The notes under the pieces were generated by a model. The model was not told where the DNA came from, made no database searches, and saw nothing but the letters and a program-made list of their open reading frames with translations. DNA of 64,000 nt from contig NC_080171.1 in the NCBI RefSeq assembly GCF_950295315.1, forward strand, positions 114,210,093-114,274,092, in the 5' to 3' direction. The DNA is from Erinaceus europaeus (taxonomy: Eukaryota > Chordata > Mammalia > Eulipotyphla > Erinaceidae). Of this stretch, positions 33,774 to 45,500 are shown one piece after another; position 1 is the first letter of the stretch, and the number at the start of each line of letters is the position of its first letter. A program made the position numbers and the translations under genes.

Positions 33774-34762
33774 CTTCTTCTAGCGTTTGCCCTTCTTCCG
33801 TAGCCAGTCAACAGCGTCAGGTTGAGCCTGATGTCAAGTTTCGAGACCTCCTTTGAATCTGGAGAGGTGGCAGTCGTTGACTATGTGGGTCATAGTCTGT
33901 CTGGAGCCGCAGGGGCAGTTCGGGTCGTCTCTGGCTCCCCAGCGATGGAACATAGCGGGACACCGGCCATGGCCTGTTCGATAGCGATTGAGGAGGGCCC
34001 AATCATAACGTGCTAGGTCAAAGCCGGGTTGACGCTTGCAGGGGTCTGTGATGAGGTGTTTGTTCTTGACCTCAGCTGACTGCCGACTCTGTTTCCAAGA
34101 GTCTGGAACAGAGAAGTTCAGTGTAGGCGTAGGGGACCAGATTGGGTGACGAGACGTCGAGCGTTGGACAGGGTGGGCGAAGATATCCGCTATATTGGCA
34201 GGTCCGGTCGAGCGTAGACGTGGGAAATGAACTTAGATGATGCCGCATCCCGACGAATATCTGGCGGGGCGATGTTGCTAAGAACTGGCAGCCATGGAAC
34301 CGGGGTGGAACGGATGGTTCCAGAAATGATCCTCATGGAGGAATATAATTTGGAATCGACCAAGTGGACATGGGGGCTACGGAACCATCCTGGGGCACAG
34401 TATTCTGCAGTGGAATAGCATAATGCCAGAGATGATGATCGTAGTGTGGAAGCGCTCGCGCCCCATGAGGAGCTGGCCAGTTTGCAATGATGTTATTCCT
34501 CGCGCCCACCTTTGCTGCAGTTTTTATGAGATGTTCGTGAAATGACAGAGTGCGATCGAGAGTAACGCCAAGATAGACTGGCTGGGCTTCATGCCGGATT
34601 CTCGTATCGCCAAGCCGCACATTAAGCTCACGCGAGGCCGAGGCATGGTGTAGATGGAAAACAGATGATACCGTTTTTGCAGTGCTAGGGATTAGTCGCC
34701 ATTTTTTACAGTAATCAGATATCAGAGACATGTCTTTCGTGAGTGTTTCCTCGAGGATGTCG
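33774..34762 (-). mobile_element. Vingi-type non-LTR retrotransposon, 5'-truncated
   Basis: 989 bp on the minus strand, flanked by the 14-bp duplication AACTGTTGTTTGTT (33760-33773 and 34763-34776) within a type A SINE. It encodes the end of an Ingi/Jockey-like reverse transcriptase protein, including YLGVTLDRTLSFHEHL and KTAAKVGARNNI after the RT core, and near the C-terminus the zinc-knuckle-like CPCGSRQTMTHIVNDC. The ORF stop (TAG, 33782-33780) is only six bp before the element's 3' end, so the 3' UTR is almost nil. An in-frame TGA at 33836-33834 and frame changes upstream show it is dead. Assignment to Vingi, the clade described from hedgehogs, is from family knowledge. Confidence 0.8.
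33774..34762 (-). pseudogene. Broken reverse transcriptase C-terminal ORF of the Vingi copy
   Basis: An open segment from 34762 down to the region of 34,450 gives the thumb-proximal part of the RT protein. After a frame change the last part is readable from about 33,980 to 33,834 (GHGRCPAMFHRWGARDDPN and the CCHC-like motif), then HQAQPDAVDWLRKKGKR after an in-frame TGA that could be a decayed CGA. No RT catalytic YxDD motif is present because the copy is 5'-truncated. Confidence 0.7.
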
Positions 34763-35139
34763 AACTGTTGTTTGTTATTGGATAGGACAGAGAGAAATGG
34801 AGAGAGGAGGGGAAGACAGAGAGGGGGAGAGAAAGACAGACACCTGCAGACCTGCTTCACTTCCTGTGAAGCGACTCCCCTGCTGGTGGGGTGCCAGGGG
34901 CTCAAACCAGGACCCTTGTGCCGGTCCTTGGTCCTTGCGCTTTGCACCATGTGCGCTTAACCCGCTGCGCCACTGCCCGACCCCCTGTCATAGACATTTC
35001 TACTTGTACACTAACACCACACAGTCATGATGGCCCCTGGCCAGTATCACACAGTTTTGGCACCTAGTGTTCTTATTACAGGTGAAGATGCCCTTCAGCA
35101 ATACCCACCAGGAAACACATATTAAACATACACTTTCGG

Positions 35140-35430
35140 GGAGCCAGGCTAGGTGGTGCAGCGGGTTAAGCGCAGGTGGTGCAAAGCACAAGGACTGGTG
35201 TAAGGATCCCGGTTCGAGCCCCCGGCTCTCCACCTGCAGGGGACTCACTTCACAGGCGGTGAAGCAGGTCTGCAGGTGTCTGTCTTTCTCTCCCCCTCTC
35301 TGTCTTCCCCTCCTCTCTCCATTTCTCTCTGTCCTATCCAACAACAACAATAATAACTACAACAATAAAAAAACAGCAAGGGCAACAAAAGGGAATAAAT
35401 AAATAAATAAAATAAATATTTAAAAAAAAA
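35140..35430 (+). repeat. Type A SINE, near consensus
   Basis: Intact A and B box regions and a clean ATAAATAAATA tail. Confidence 0.88.
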
Positions 35431-35654
35431 GTACAGTTTTGCTACTTAGGAGACCTGGGAATTTACAAAGCATGCCTGGGTCACAGTGAGGTCACAGATA
35501 GGCGGAAACTGGAGGAGAAAGTGTGAGTGTGTGAGTGTGCAGGGGCCCTGCTTTTATTGGGACTGATGGTGGTGGTGGTGGAAGGGCTGGGTTTTGCAGA
35601 TTCACTCTTAATTGGTGGAATTATCGACAGCATAATTTTTCAAATGGTTCTATT

Positions 35655-35820
35655 TTTTAAAAGATTTTTTTATTCCCTTTTTGTTGCCCTTGTTTTATTG
35701 TAGTTGTTATTGTTGTTGTTGGATAGGACAGAGAGAGATGGAGAGGGGAAGACAGAGAGGGGGAGAGAAAGACAGACACCTGCAGACCTGTGCAGCGACC
35801 CCCTGCAGGTGGGGGCAGCA
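35655..35820 (-). repeat. Type A SINE, head truncated
   Basis: Stops within the CTGCAGGTGGGG stem. Confidence 0.75.
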
Positions 35821-35824
35821 TAAT

Positions 35825-36545
35825 TTCTAAGTGGCCGTGCGCTGCTTTGCCATGCATGCGATCCACATTGGATTCCAGACTCCACTGCACTGAAGGTGCT
35901 GTGGTCTCTTTCACTCTGTCTGTCTCTCTAAACAAACTGGGGGGAGGCACTCGTCTCCCCAAATAAAAGGAGGAAAATGAAAAGATGCAAATAAGTACCA
36001 ATTATCTAAATCAACTGTTATCTGAAGGACAGAGTAGCCTGAGTGGAGGGAGTTGGCAGTGTAATTACTTGTCTGGTGTCTGGCTGGGGTTGGACAGTGG
36101 CTGGGGTGGAAGCTTAATGAGACTCTAGATATATAACCTGGATTTCCCATGATGCCAAGGGAAGGAGCACAGGGCTTCTAGTCAGCATGTACAGATGTGG
36201 ACAAAGAAGGGGAACAAGGGACTGAGGCAGTCAGACACCAACAGCAGAGTCAGATTCTGTGACAATGGTTTCCATTGTCTACTTGTTCTGTCAGTTCTTG
36301 TGGGAGCGGATTTGGCATATCTGGAATGTAAAAGTGTCTTCTCTTCCAAGTTCTGTTAGGGTGCATAAGCGCTTAGGAGTGTTTCATTACAGAATGATCA
36401 TCTCTGCCATCTTGAGTCTCTGTGAGAACTGCACTGCTTTGTCTTCTGGTGGATCTCAGGATGATGTGCCTTTGTTCATTCCTTTACTTGGATCTCTCTG
36501 AAGCATGTTTATTATAGGTAGCATAGACTTGTGTCTCTCTCTCTC
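35825..36545. other. Unassigned sequence
   Basis: Unique-looking, with ORFs of up to 114 codons that have no signature. Confidence 0.4.
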
Positions 36546-36549
36546 TCTT

Positions 36550-37070
36550 TTTAATTCCCACCAAGGTTATCTCTGGAGCTTGGTGCCTGCCCTATGAATC
36601 CACCATTCCCAGCAGCCACACACCCCCATTTTTACTAGATAGAACTGATAGAAAATGAGAGGGGGGAGGTCAGGCGGTAGCGCAGTGAGTTAAGTACACA
36701 TGGTGCAAAGTGCAAAGTCCCGGTTTGAGCCCCCGGCTCCCCACCTGCAGGGGAGTCGCTTCACAATCAGTGAAGCAGGTCTTCAGGTGTCTTTCTCTCT
36801 CCCTGTCTTCCCCTCCTTTCTCCATCTCTGTCCTATCCAATAACACCGACATTAACAACAATAATAATAAGCACAACAACGATAAAACAACAAGGGCAAC
36901 AAAAGGGGAAAAAAGATAATTAAAAAAAAAGTTGAGAGGGGAGAGGGATAGACAGACACTTGCAAACCTACTTCACTGCTTGTAAAGTGTCCTGAAGGGA
37001 GTGGGGGCTTGAACCCACATCCTTGTGCATGGCAATGTGTGTGCTTAACCAGTATGCCACCTCCTGGCTC
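36550..37070. repeat. Type B-like SINE (-) split by a type A SINE (+)
   Basis: The outer copy is on both sides; the inner plus-strand type A spans about 36,665-36,930. TGAGAGGGG occurs at both junctions as the target duplication. Confidence 0.78.
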
Positions 37071-37079
37071 ATGAGTTAT

Positions 37080-37518
37080 GTCTTTTTAAAATATTTAATA
37101 GTTTTATTTATGAGAAAGGTAGGAGAGAGAGAAAGAAGCAGACATCACTCTGGCACATGTACTGCCCGAGATTGAACTCAGGACCTCATGCTTGAGAGTC
37201 CAATTCTTTATCTGCTGTGTCACCTCTCGGACCACACGAGTTGTGTCTTTTTAAAAAAATATTTATTTATTTATTCCCTTTTGTTGCCCTTGTTGTTTTA
37301 TTGTTGTAGTTATTATTATTGTTGTCGTCATTGGATAGGACAGAGAGAAATGGAGAGAGATGAAGGAAGACAGAGAGGAGGAGAGAAAGATAGACACCTG
37401 CAGACCTGCTTCACCGCTTGTGAGGTGACTCCCCTGCAGGTGGGGAGCCGGGGGCTCAAACCAGGATCCTTGTGCTTTGCGCCACCTGCGCTTACCCCAC
37501 TGCGCTACAGCCCGAGTT
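37080..37518 (-). repeat. Type C SINE (37080-37235) and type A SINE (37245-37518)
   Basis: The type A copy has lost part of the region between B and A boxes. Confidence 0.8.
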
Positions 37519-37519
37519 G

Positions 37520-37995
37520 TGTCTTTTAAAATTGAATCTGGGCTCTTAGGTTGATGAGACCATTTTACATATCACTACAAAATGTGGCTACTAATAGTGC
37601 AAGTTAAATCTACCATCGTGCAAACTGATTTTAATTTCTCTCGTCTGCTCTGTCACCCTCTCCTATATTCCTTAGTTCTGCGTGCCTGAGTTTTCTACAT
37701 CAGGAGCTCTGGTGTCCTCAGTGTCATTCCATCAACAGTGCTGCAACCAGCCTAGTGCGTCACTGCTGGTCACTGGCCACAATTCTAGAGCTTAGGAGTC
37801 ACAGGGCCGTGCAGGGCCATCTCCCCTTGGGCCCACGTAAGACCCAGGAAGAGGGGGAAGTAGGCCACTACTCCTCCACAGACGTAGCTTGACGTCTCCT
37901 CCTGTTTGCATGTGTTTAGCATTTACTAAATTTACATCTTAAACATGTGTGTTCCCACACATGTGTATCCCACTTCACAAAAGAATTTGTGCCAA
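37520..37995. other. Unassigned sequence
   Basis: No gene or repeat recognised. Confidence 0.4.
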
Positions 37996-37999
37996 AAAA

Positions 38000-38815
38000 T
38001 TCTTTTCTTTTCCTGTGAGGGTTAGCATGGGGGCTCATTGCCCACACAACTTTACCACTGGCTCCGGGTGGTCTCTCTCTCTCTCTTTCCTTTCTTGATA
38101 GAGCGCGAGAGGCAGAGAAATAGGGAGAGAGATACCAAACGGAGAGACACCTCAGTACTGCTCTGCCCTACAGATGAAGCTCCCCCTACAGGTGGGGACA
38201 GGAGCCTTGAATGGTCCTTGTGGCTAACATGGGCCTCTACTAGGTGAACCGGCACCTGTTCCTCAAATTCCTTTTTTTTAAAAAAAAAAAAATTGCCACC
38301 AGGGTTATCATGGATTCACTGCCCACACTACAAATCCACCGGTACTGGTGGTGTTTTGCTTCCTTCTGTTTGACAGGACAGGAGAGACTGAAAGGGGAGG
38401 GGAGGAGGGAGAGGGAAGCGGAAAGAAGATACCTGCAGCACTGCTTGTGAACCTTCCCCTCTCTAGGTGGGGACCAAGAGCTTGAACCCGGGTCCCTGAA
38501 CAGGATAATGTGTGCTTGCTCTACTGGTGAACCACCACCCGGCTACCCAGATTTTCAGTATTTATTTATTTATTTAGCCTCAGGGTTACTGCTGGGGCTT
38601 GGTGCCTACACTACGAATCCATTGCTCCTGGCCACCATTTTGTTCCGTTTTATTGGATAGGACAGAGAGAAATGGACAGAGGAGAGGGAGGTAGAGAGGG
38701 AGAAAGTTAGACACCTGCAGACATGCTTCACCCCTGCAAGTGGGGAACCCAACTTGTTGCACAAGTTCTTGCAATTCGTACTATATGCACTTAACTGGGT
38801 GTGCCCCCTCTCCGC
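38000..38815 (-). repeat. Three B-like SINEs in one orientation
   Basis: About 38,000-38,265, 38,285-38,548 and 38,575-38,815, each with the GGGTTA...CTGG extension and a decayed body. Confidence 0.6.
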
Positions 38816-38984
38816 CCCCCAATTCTTTAATAAGCCATGTGTTATGGTCTCAATTGTGAATTCTTATGCTGAAACCTTAATTAATCCCCAGTGTGAACAC
38901 ATCTAGAGATGGGGGGTCTTCATGGATGTGAGTAAGGTGAATGTAGTCACAAGCACAAGCTCTAGTATGACAGAACTCACATTC

Positions 38985-39505
38985 TTTTTTTTTAATATTT
39001 ATTTCTTCATTTTCCCTTTTTTGTTGCCCTTGTTTGTTGTAATTATTGCTGTTATTGATGTCATCGTTGTTGGATAGGACAGAGAGAAATGGAGAGAGGA
39101 GGGGAAGACAGAGAGGGGGAGAGAAAGATAGATACCTGGAGACCTGCTTCACTGCCTGTGAAGCGACTCCCCTGCAGGTGGGGAACGGGAGGCTCAAACT
39201 AGGATCCTTATGCTCGTCCTTGAGCTTTGTCCCACCTGCGCTTAACCCGATGCACTACCGCCCGACTCCCAGAACTCGCATTCTTATAAGAGAACAGAGG
39301 GGGCTGGGTGCACCTGGTTGAGCACACTTATTACAATGCATGAGGACCTGAGTTCAAGCCCCCAGTGGCCAACCTTTAGGGGGGAAGCTTCACGAGCAGG
39401 TCTGCGGCTGTCTCTCTGTTGCTGTCCCTCCCTATCTCCCCCTTCCTTCTCAATTTCTCTCTGGCCTATTAGATAGAATAAAGAAATAAACAATTTAAAA
39501 AAAAA
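38985..39505. repeat. Type A SINE (-, 38985-39270) and type B SINE (+, 39302-39505)
   Basis: These are the last dense SINEs before the SINE-poor block downstream of WNK2. Confidence 0.8.
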
Positions 39506-39509
39506 AAGA

Positions 39510-42275
39510 AAGAAAGAAAAACAGAGGTGCAGGCTCCTCCGGTCAGTCAGTGTGAGCTTGAAGCGACCACTCTGGCACACAGCAACGCAACCACTCACGC
39601 GCCCAGAGAGGAGGCTGCAGAATCAAGCCAACCTGTCGTCTCCTTGACTCTGGAATTCCAGTCCCGGAACTGAGAGGCACAGATGCTTTGCTCTGGTCTG
39701 AAACACCACAAGCTTCCGTTTCTTGAAGAAACAACAGACTATCAGTAAAGTAAGGCGGACTTCAGCCTCCACTACAAACTCATCTCTGTGCTGGCTTGAT
39801 GCAGTCTCAGCTAGTCAGAATCTGTTGGGAAATGCTCTTCTGTTTTGCTGGATGTCCAGGGTCACAGAGGATGTTCCAACCCTTTAGTGACAGGAGCATT
39901 TCTGAACTGAAGCCAGGGCACACGTATCACCTCGGACACTTGAGAGGAGGGCTATGGGGGTTCTCCCGGGCAGGTGAGGAGAGCAGAATTTATCTTGCAG
40001 GAAGCACTGTCTGTGCTGCCAGTCTGTCTTGGGGGGCCTGGGTTGGCCTGATGGCACTTTGGGGGCACCCCATGTGACAGGCCCTTCCTCTCCATAGTCT
40101 GGGAGGTAGTTCCAAGTGCACGCTCTTGGCATCCTGGCCCAAAGGGAGAACTGAGTTGTGTCCATGACCCACTGTGCACCAATTGTGCAGCTGGTGGCTG
40201 TTCTGAAGATGACAGCCCTCCGAGGAGGCTGGGAGTCAGTGGACAGGAGACTCACTCTCCACTTGGGCAGAGGGCTCTGGGGTCCTGGGAGGGGGTTCCT
40301 CAGTGAAGGGGAAATCCTGTGGGCAGGAGGGAAATCAAGCATCAGAGCTTCATGTTGGGGTGGGTGGAGGGAGGAATGGGCCTCACGGGCTACATCCAGG
40401 TCAAATTTTGAGCAGGGGTGCAAGCCTGTTGGGTGAGGCCAACCACCCAGAGCCTTGGGCTGTGGAAAGAGGCTGGGGCTCATCCAGCAAGCACGGGCAC
40501 TTGAGGAACAGATGCGGCTGGACATGTAGGACGTAGATCAGTGTGGGGTTCACCCCCGGAGGGTGGCTAAGTAACAGCCACCATCACTGGTCCAGCCTGT
40601 CACCCATGTTGCTGGGAGTTGCGCACTCCTGGAAGTGGGGGGTGAGGTCATCTTTGTCCCTTGGAGTCCCAGGGGGCAAGGCAGTGCACATTGGCTCCCC
40701 CTCTGAAGACACGCTGGGGAGAGCAGCAAGCTGTTGGTCATACTTGGTGCACAGGCCCCAGGCACTCAGCTGCTCCAGCCCAGGGCCTTCCCCCCCTCAC
40801 CCCCATCCTAGGAAAGGCCCCAGAGTGCCTCCCACTTAATTCTGGGAGGAAGTGTCCACCCATTTAGTTCCTCACATTTCCAGGCTGTATGACCCTGTGT
40901 GCCCTGCTGGGCCTCCCACATCAGTTACCCATCCTCACACTCTGGCTCATACTCTGATTACCATTTTGTCAACAGTTACTACAAAATAACTTTTTTTTTT
41001 TTTTACCCCTAGCACCATCGCTGTTAGTACTTGTTTAAAAGGAGTGATGTAAATACACTGGTTGCCTACAAGGTAGATTGTATTAGTACTGTCAGTGGAA
41101 AAGCAATAACAGGAGACACCAGCAGATGGTGACAAAAAACAAGCACAGTGAAAAACACAGGGAGGTGGCGTGGGGTGTGGCACAGTGTCTAGAGCTGTCT
41201 GTTTAAAAGCTTTTGGGTTCTGAGTTCAATGCCCAGCAGCGATTCTCTGGTTTTCTCTTTCTCATGCTAGCGTATATATGCATGTGTGTATTCATAAACA
41301 TATAAGAAAAAAGCAAACACGGGACTGGGTAGTAGCACACCTGGTACAAGAGTGCCCTTGCACGTTACCAAGTGCAAGGACCTGAGTTCAGGCCCCTGGT
41401 CCCCACCGGCAAGGAGGCAAGCTTCACAAGTGGTGAAGCAGTGCTGCTAGAACTTTCTTTCTTTCTTTCTCCCTCTCAAGTTATTTACCTACCTCAAATT
41501 TATCTATAAAATTTGAAAGAAAAGAAGGGAGGTTGGGAGGAAGGAAAGAAAGGGCTTATCCTTGGCCAGGACGCATCATTTGCTCTGCGCCAGGGAGGAG
41601 GACCTGAGGCTGCAGTCACACGGGCATGTCTGCTCAAAGTTGGGAGAGAGCTGGCAAGAGACAGGTGGGCAGCTCCCAGATTACCCCCACCCCAGTTTTC
41701 AAAGACATGCTGCTGGTGTGCTCAGACGGTGAGAGGGGAGCCTAAGCTATAGCCACCAGCTCTGAACAGGAGCTACATCTCAGGGGCTGGTTGACGAGTG
41801 TGTCCTCATGAACAGTGAGGTTGTTCTGAGACTCTGGCAACAACTGCAGTGCCACACAGGCTCCCTGCAGTGACACCAGTGCACTGAATCTGTGCAGGCC
41901 TGGGGAGGGGAGGTAGCAAAGATGGGGAGTTTCTGCACAGCCTCCTGGGCTGTGAGCCCACGGGTGGCTCCCTGGGTGTGAGACAGGTCCTGGAGCACCT
42001 GCCACTGTGGTCTCACTGCTTCTCAGTGAGGTGGGGCCTCATCCCTGGTCTGAGTCTTCCCGGCCAGAGGATCCTGAGTTCCCAGGTGTGCTGCAGGGCA
42101 CTGAGGAAAATGCAGACGCTCCTCTGTACACCCAGGATCCTCGGTGAAGTGGTGCCTGGATCCATTCTCCAGGGATCCAGCTCAGGGAGTTTCTCCTGCA
42201 TCCTCTGACCCCCCACTGTCCTGGCTGCCTGCCTGTCGGGAGCCACTGGGAAGGAGAGAAGAGTTTGAAAAACCA
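39510..42275. other. SINE-poor, GC-richer sequence downstream of WNK2
   Basis: Only a C-like and a B SINE at 41.2-41.5 kb. A minus-strand ORF of 213 codons (39,884-40,525) shows no domain, coil or membrane segment I recognise. It could hold regulatory DNA for WNK2 or an unrecognised exon of a neighbour. Confidence 0.45.
41165..41525 (+). repeat. Type C-like fragment and type B SINE
   Basis: The C-like head lies at 41,165-41,260 and the B copy at about 41,322-41,525. Confidence 0.6.
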
Positions 42276-42279
42276 AAGT

Positions 42280-42481
42280 CCTTTTTCCCCCAAAATATTT
42301 TTTTATTCTTGCATTACATTTGTGTCTCCAATTGTGAATAAAAAATGCTTAGAAAGTGGTTACAAAACAGCGTGAATGACAGGCGGCGCGGGCTGGCCGA
42401 GGCCCCGTCACTCCCAGTGTCCCCTTCTCAGCCTGAGATGACTCTGGGGCCCGGCGTCTGGGTTGGTCGGACTGCCTGGGC
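42280..42481 (-). other. WNK2: WNK2 3' UTR
   Basis: About 195-200 nt lie between the TGA and the expected cleavage site. The sequence is GC-rich near the stop and AT-rich at the end. The 5' limit is exact, while the 3' limit is inferred from the AATAAA. Confidence 0.65.
42302..42307 (-). promoter_or_regulatory. Polyadenylation signal of WNK2
   Basis: AATAAA on the minus strand lies about 175 nt past the WNK2 stop codon. It is the first canonical hexamer downstream of that stop. Confidence 0.65.
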
Positions 42482-42507
42482 TCAGTCGGGCTCCTCACTC
42501 TCAGAAT
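42482..42507 (-). CDS. WNK2: WNK2 last exon, 26 coding nt (C-terminus DSESEEPD)
   Basis: The acceptor is TTTTGTCTTCTAG at 42508. The exon starts with AT, which completes the Asp codon begined in the 112-nt exon, and then reads SESEEPD and TGA. The acidic ending matches the end I recall for mammalian WNK2. The coding part is only 26 nt, too small for an ORF scan, and was found by phase and splice site. The 3' UTR follows directly. Confidence 0.85.
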
Positions 42508-45500
42508 CTAGAAGACAAAACCGCCACAGCTCGTTATCAGCCCCAAGCAGTCACCTGAGCTTCCCAGTGGACGGGGGGCCGAGTGGTCACGCTCGGCGAG
42601 GGTTCTGTGAGCTGACCACATGCTGCACAGACCCAGGCTGCTCTGTGGCCTGTTGGGAACTGTCCCCAAGACCAGTCTCTCTGAGCCTGGCTGAACTGCC
42701 CACACCTGCTCGGCCCACCGTGGTCAGGGGGTGAGCTGCCTCTGGTCTGGGTGCTGTGTGAGAAGCAGCCACCCTAAGGCTCCTGCCTCTGTTCAGGGCC
42801 GGTAAGAGGCGCCCAAGGAGTCTGCACTGTTCCAGGGCCAGGCTCCCACCTCCTGAGTGCAGGGGCATACGGCTTGCGTCCAGGTGGAAACACCCAGGGA
42901 GGGAGCTAAGCCGGTATCTACTGTGCAGGCACAAAGGTAAGGGCCCATGGGCAGCAGGTCCTAGGGAAGCTGGTCAGATAGCATATGCTGAGGTCCAGGG
43001 TATGGGGGATAGAGGTGCTCCCCAAACCCGCACCTGTGCCAAGACCTCTGCCTCCTAGGACAACAGAGCTCTTGTCCCCCTGTGACACCTATTCCCCCCG
43101 TGACACCTATAGGTGACCTGGCTCCAATTCCCTCTTTTGGGAGCCCGACACATTCCCTTTGCTCTGTCCCTTATGAATTATGCAAACCTGGCTCAGGGGG
43201 ACAGACCCCATGGACAAGGTGGGAGACTTAGCACCTAAACGTACTTCAGGTTCAGCATGACTGCAAGCCTGCTGGTCTGGGCAGGGGCACTCTGTATGGA
43301 GCATGGGCTCCGACTGACACCCCACCGGTTCCCGTGCTAGATTAGTCTGGCATCTACCCCGGCTGAGTGTGAAATCCACGCCAGGGTGGGGAGCAGCACC
43401 CACCCAGCCACCAGCTCCTGTCCTGCTGACAAGGCTGACTGCCTCAGCTTTTCCTCAGATGGCAGGTAAGCAAAATAATGATGATAATAATAATAACAAT
43501 AATAATAATCTTAAAAAAAGGAAAAAAAAAGTTCCTCCACACTGTTTTCAAGCAAAAATGTTTATTTTTCTCCTTCATATGTACAACTTCTTAGAGATCC
43601 CATGCCACTGACTGCTGAGTACAGGCAAGGACTCCACGCCCCCACCCCGCACCCAGTGCAGCAGAGGACGGTGAGAGAGGAAGCTGCCACCACCCTCAGG
43701 AGCCAGGTGACATGATTCACAACCACAGTGAGCAAGGGCCATGGAACAGAGAATGGAAATGTGCCCTGGCAGAAGATTCTGCACTGTCACCTACAAAAAG
43801 CCAATTCTAATGGAATTGGGGGAATAATGAATTTAAACTGCAAGAACTTAGTCGTTTCTAATAAAGTGCAGCAGAATTGGTGATTCACAGCTGGGACAGC
43901 TGGGCAGCACAGCTGAGCTGCCTCCCACGGGAACGGAAGGGAGGGAGGAGGGTCTTTGTCTCCCATACTGGCTGAGCTCTCCCCACCCCATTCTGTGAGA
44001 ACTCTCTCCTACCCCAGCACGTAGCCTAGGTGCATGGGAAGTGCAGCGATCTGCAAACACAGGACTCAATGCAAGGGAAAGGAAGAAAGGCCAGAGAGGG
44101 TGGGTAGGACCCCTTGCCCTAGCCCAGAGGGTCTCTGCAGGGTGGCAGGCAGCTGTGCCCAATACATACTGCTGCCTCGTAGGCATTCAGCAGCTCTGCG
44201 CCAGGAGGAGGTTTGCCCACCTTGCCAAGAGCTGCATGACATAGCTGCCCATGCTCCTTTCAAAGACACCGACTTGCAACACAGGCCCAAGCAGCTGGCC
44301 GGCAGGGACATCATCTGGTCCCTGTCAGTGGCCCAAAGCCTCTAAGAACAAGATTTACTGACCAGGAAGTAGCACTCCCTGCATTTGCAACTTTGCAGTT
44401 TTCGAGATCACTCATTTTTTTAAAAGGCGTTTACAATAGAAAACTAAAGATTACATTTAGCTTCAGATTTGTAAACCATTCAAATGTCTGCAACCTAGAT
44501 GGGAAGTCAAGATACCAACATACAAGTTGACTGTAAATGAGATGTACCCTTTCCATGTTTTTTTTTTTTTTTGTCTTTTTTTTTATAGAGCATCTCTTTC
44601 CACCATCAGAGGGCAGAAAAGCGGGGGTTCAAAGCTCTGTCCTTCCGCGGGTGATTACAATATGAGTTTAAGTACAGGAAATTGGCGCAAAGATGGCAAA
44701 TGTGGTCAAGGAACTTAAAAGAGGGAGTGGGGTCTACAGCACAGGGGGTGAGCATGACCTCTGCCCAGCCCAAGGCCAGACAACGACACGCAGAGACCGA
44801 GCTACAGTCAGCTTCTCTGGGTGCCCGGTGCAGTCTACCAGGCAAGTGATGACAGGAGCTATGCGATCCACAGCCTGGGGCCAGGCACGCTGACTGCAGA
44901 GAGCTGCAGGAGTATGGGGATCACCTCACCAAAGCCTGGCCCCCAGGAGGGGCTTGGGCTGCCAGCCTGGGCTACCCAGGGCCCCCAGGACACTGAAACA
45001 GGAAGCAAACTTGTGGGCTGATTCAGAGGCAGCAAACAGGGCAGGGGTGGGGGTCCAGAGAGGGCAGTACCTGGCACAGGCATGGGCAGGGCTGAGGCAG
45101 CTCCGGGAATGACCACAGTGGGTGGAGGGCCAGGCACTGGGGCCAGACATGGGGTCCCCACTGCTGCTCGAGATGCGTTCACCTACAAGACAAGAAATGG
45201 GGTTGGGGAGAGGGTGGCACAAGTGGCTGGAAGCAGCAGCTGGCTTCTCCTAGTGGCTCCCTGGGTCCCTACTCTCCATCCCCAGGAGACAGGGCCCTAG
45301 GACCTGACAAGAATGACTGCGTGAGGCCACAAAGCAGACACCTACCTACCCGCTTTCCTTAACACTGTAGCCTAGGCCCCACTCCCTAGCCCCGGCCCCT
45401 ACAAAGGGCCACAGAAAGTGAGGCCTGACTCCTGAGGACATGGTGTCACTGCACCTATGCTCAAGAGTCCCCTGAGAGAGGCCCAGAGCAGCAGAGCATG

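Larger units (their letters stand above)
33650..34985 (-). repeat. Type A SINE split by the Vingi insertion
   Basis: Tail and extension lie at 33,650-33,773 and body and head at 34,763-34,985. Removing the insert and one target copy restores a continuous SINE around TTGTTATTGGATAGGACAG. Confidence 0.85.

Noticed and set aside
34333..34950. 205-codon minus-strand ORF
   Set aside because: A chimera of antisense SINE sequence and the Vingi RT remnant; only the Vingi part has meaning.
39884..40525. 213-codon minus-strand ORF downstream of WNK2
   Set aside because: No domain, no similarity I know, GC-rich context with overlapping ORFs on both strands. It is likely chance.
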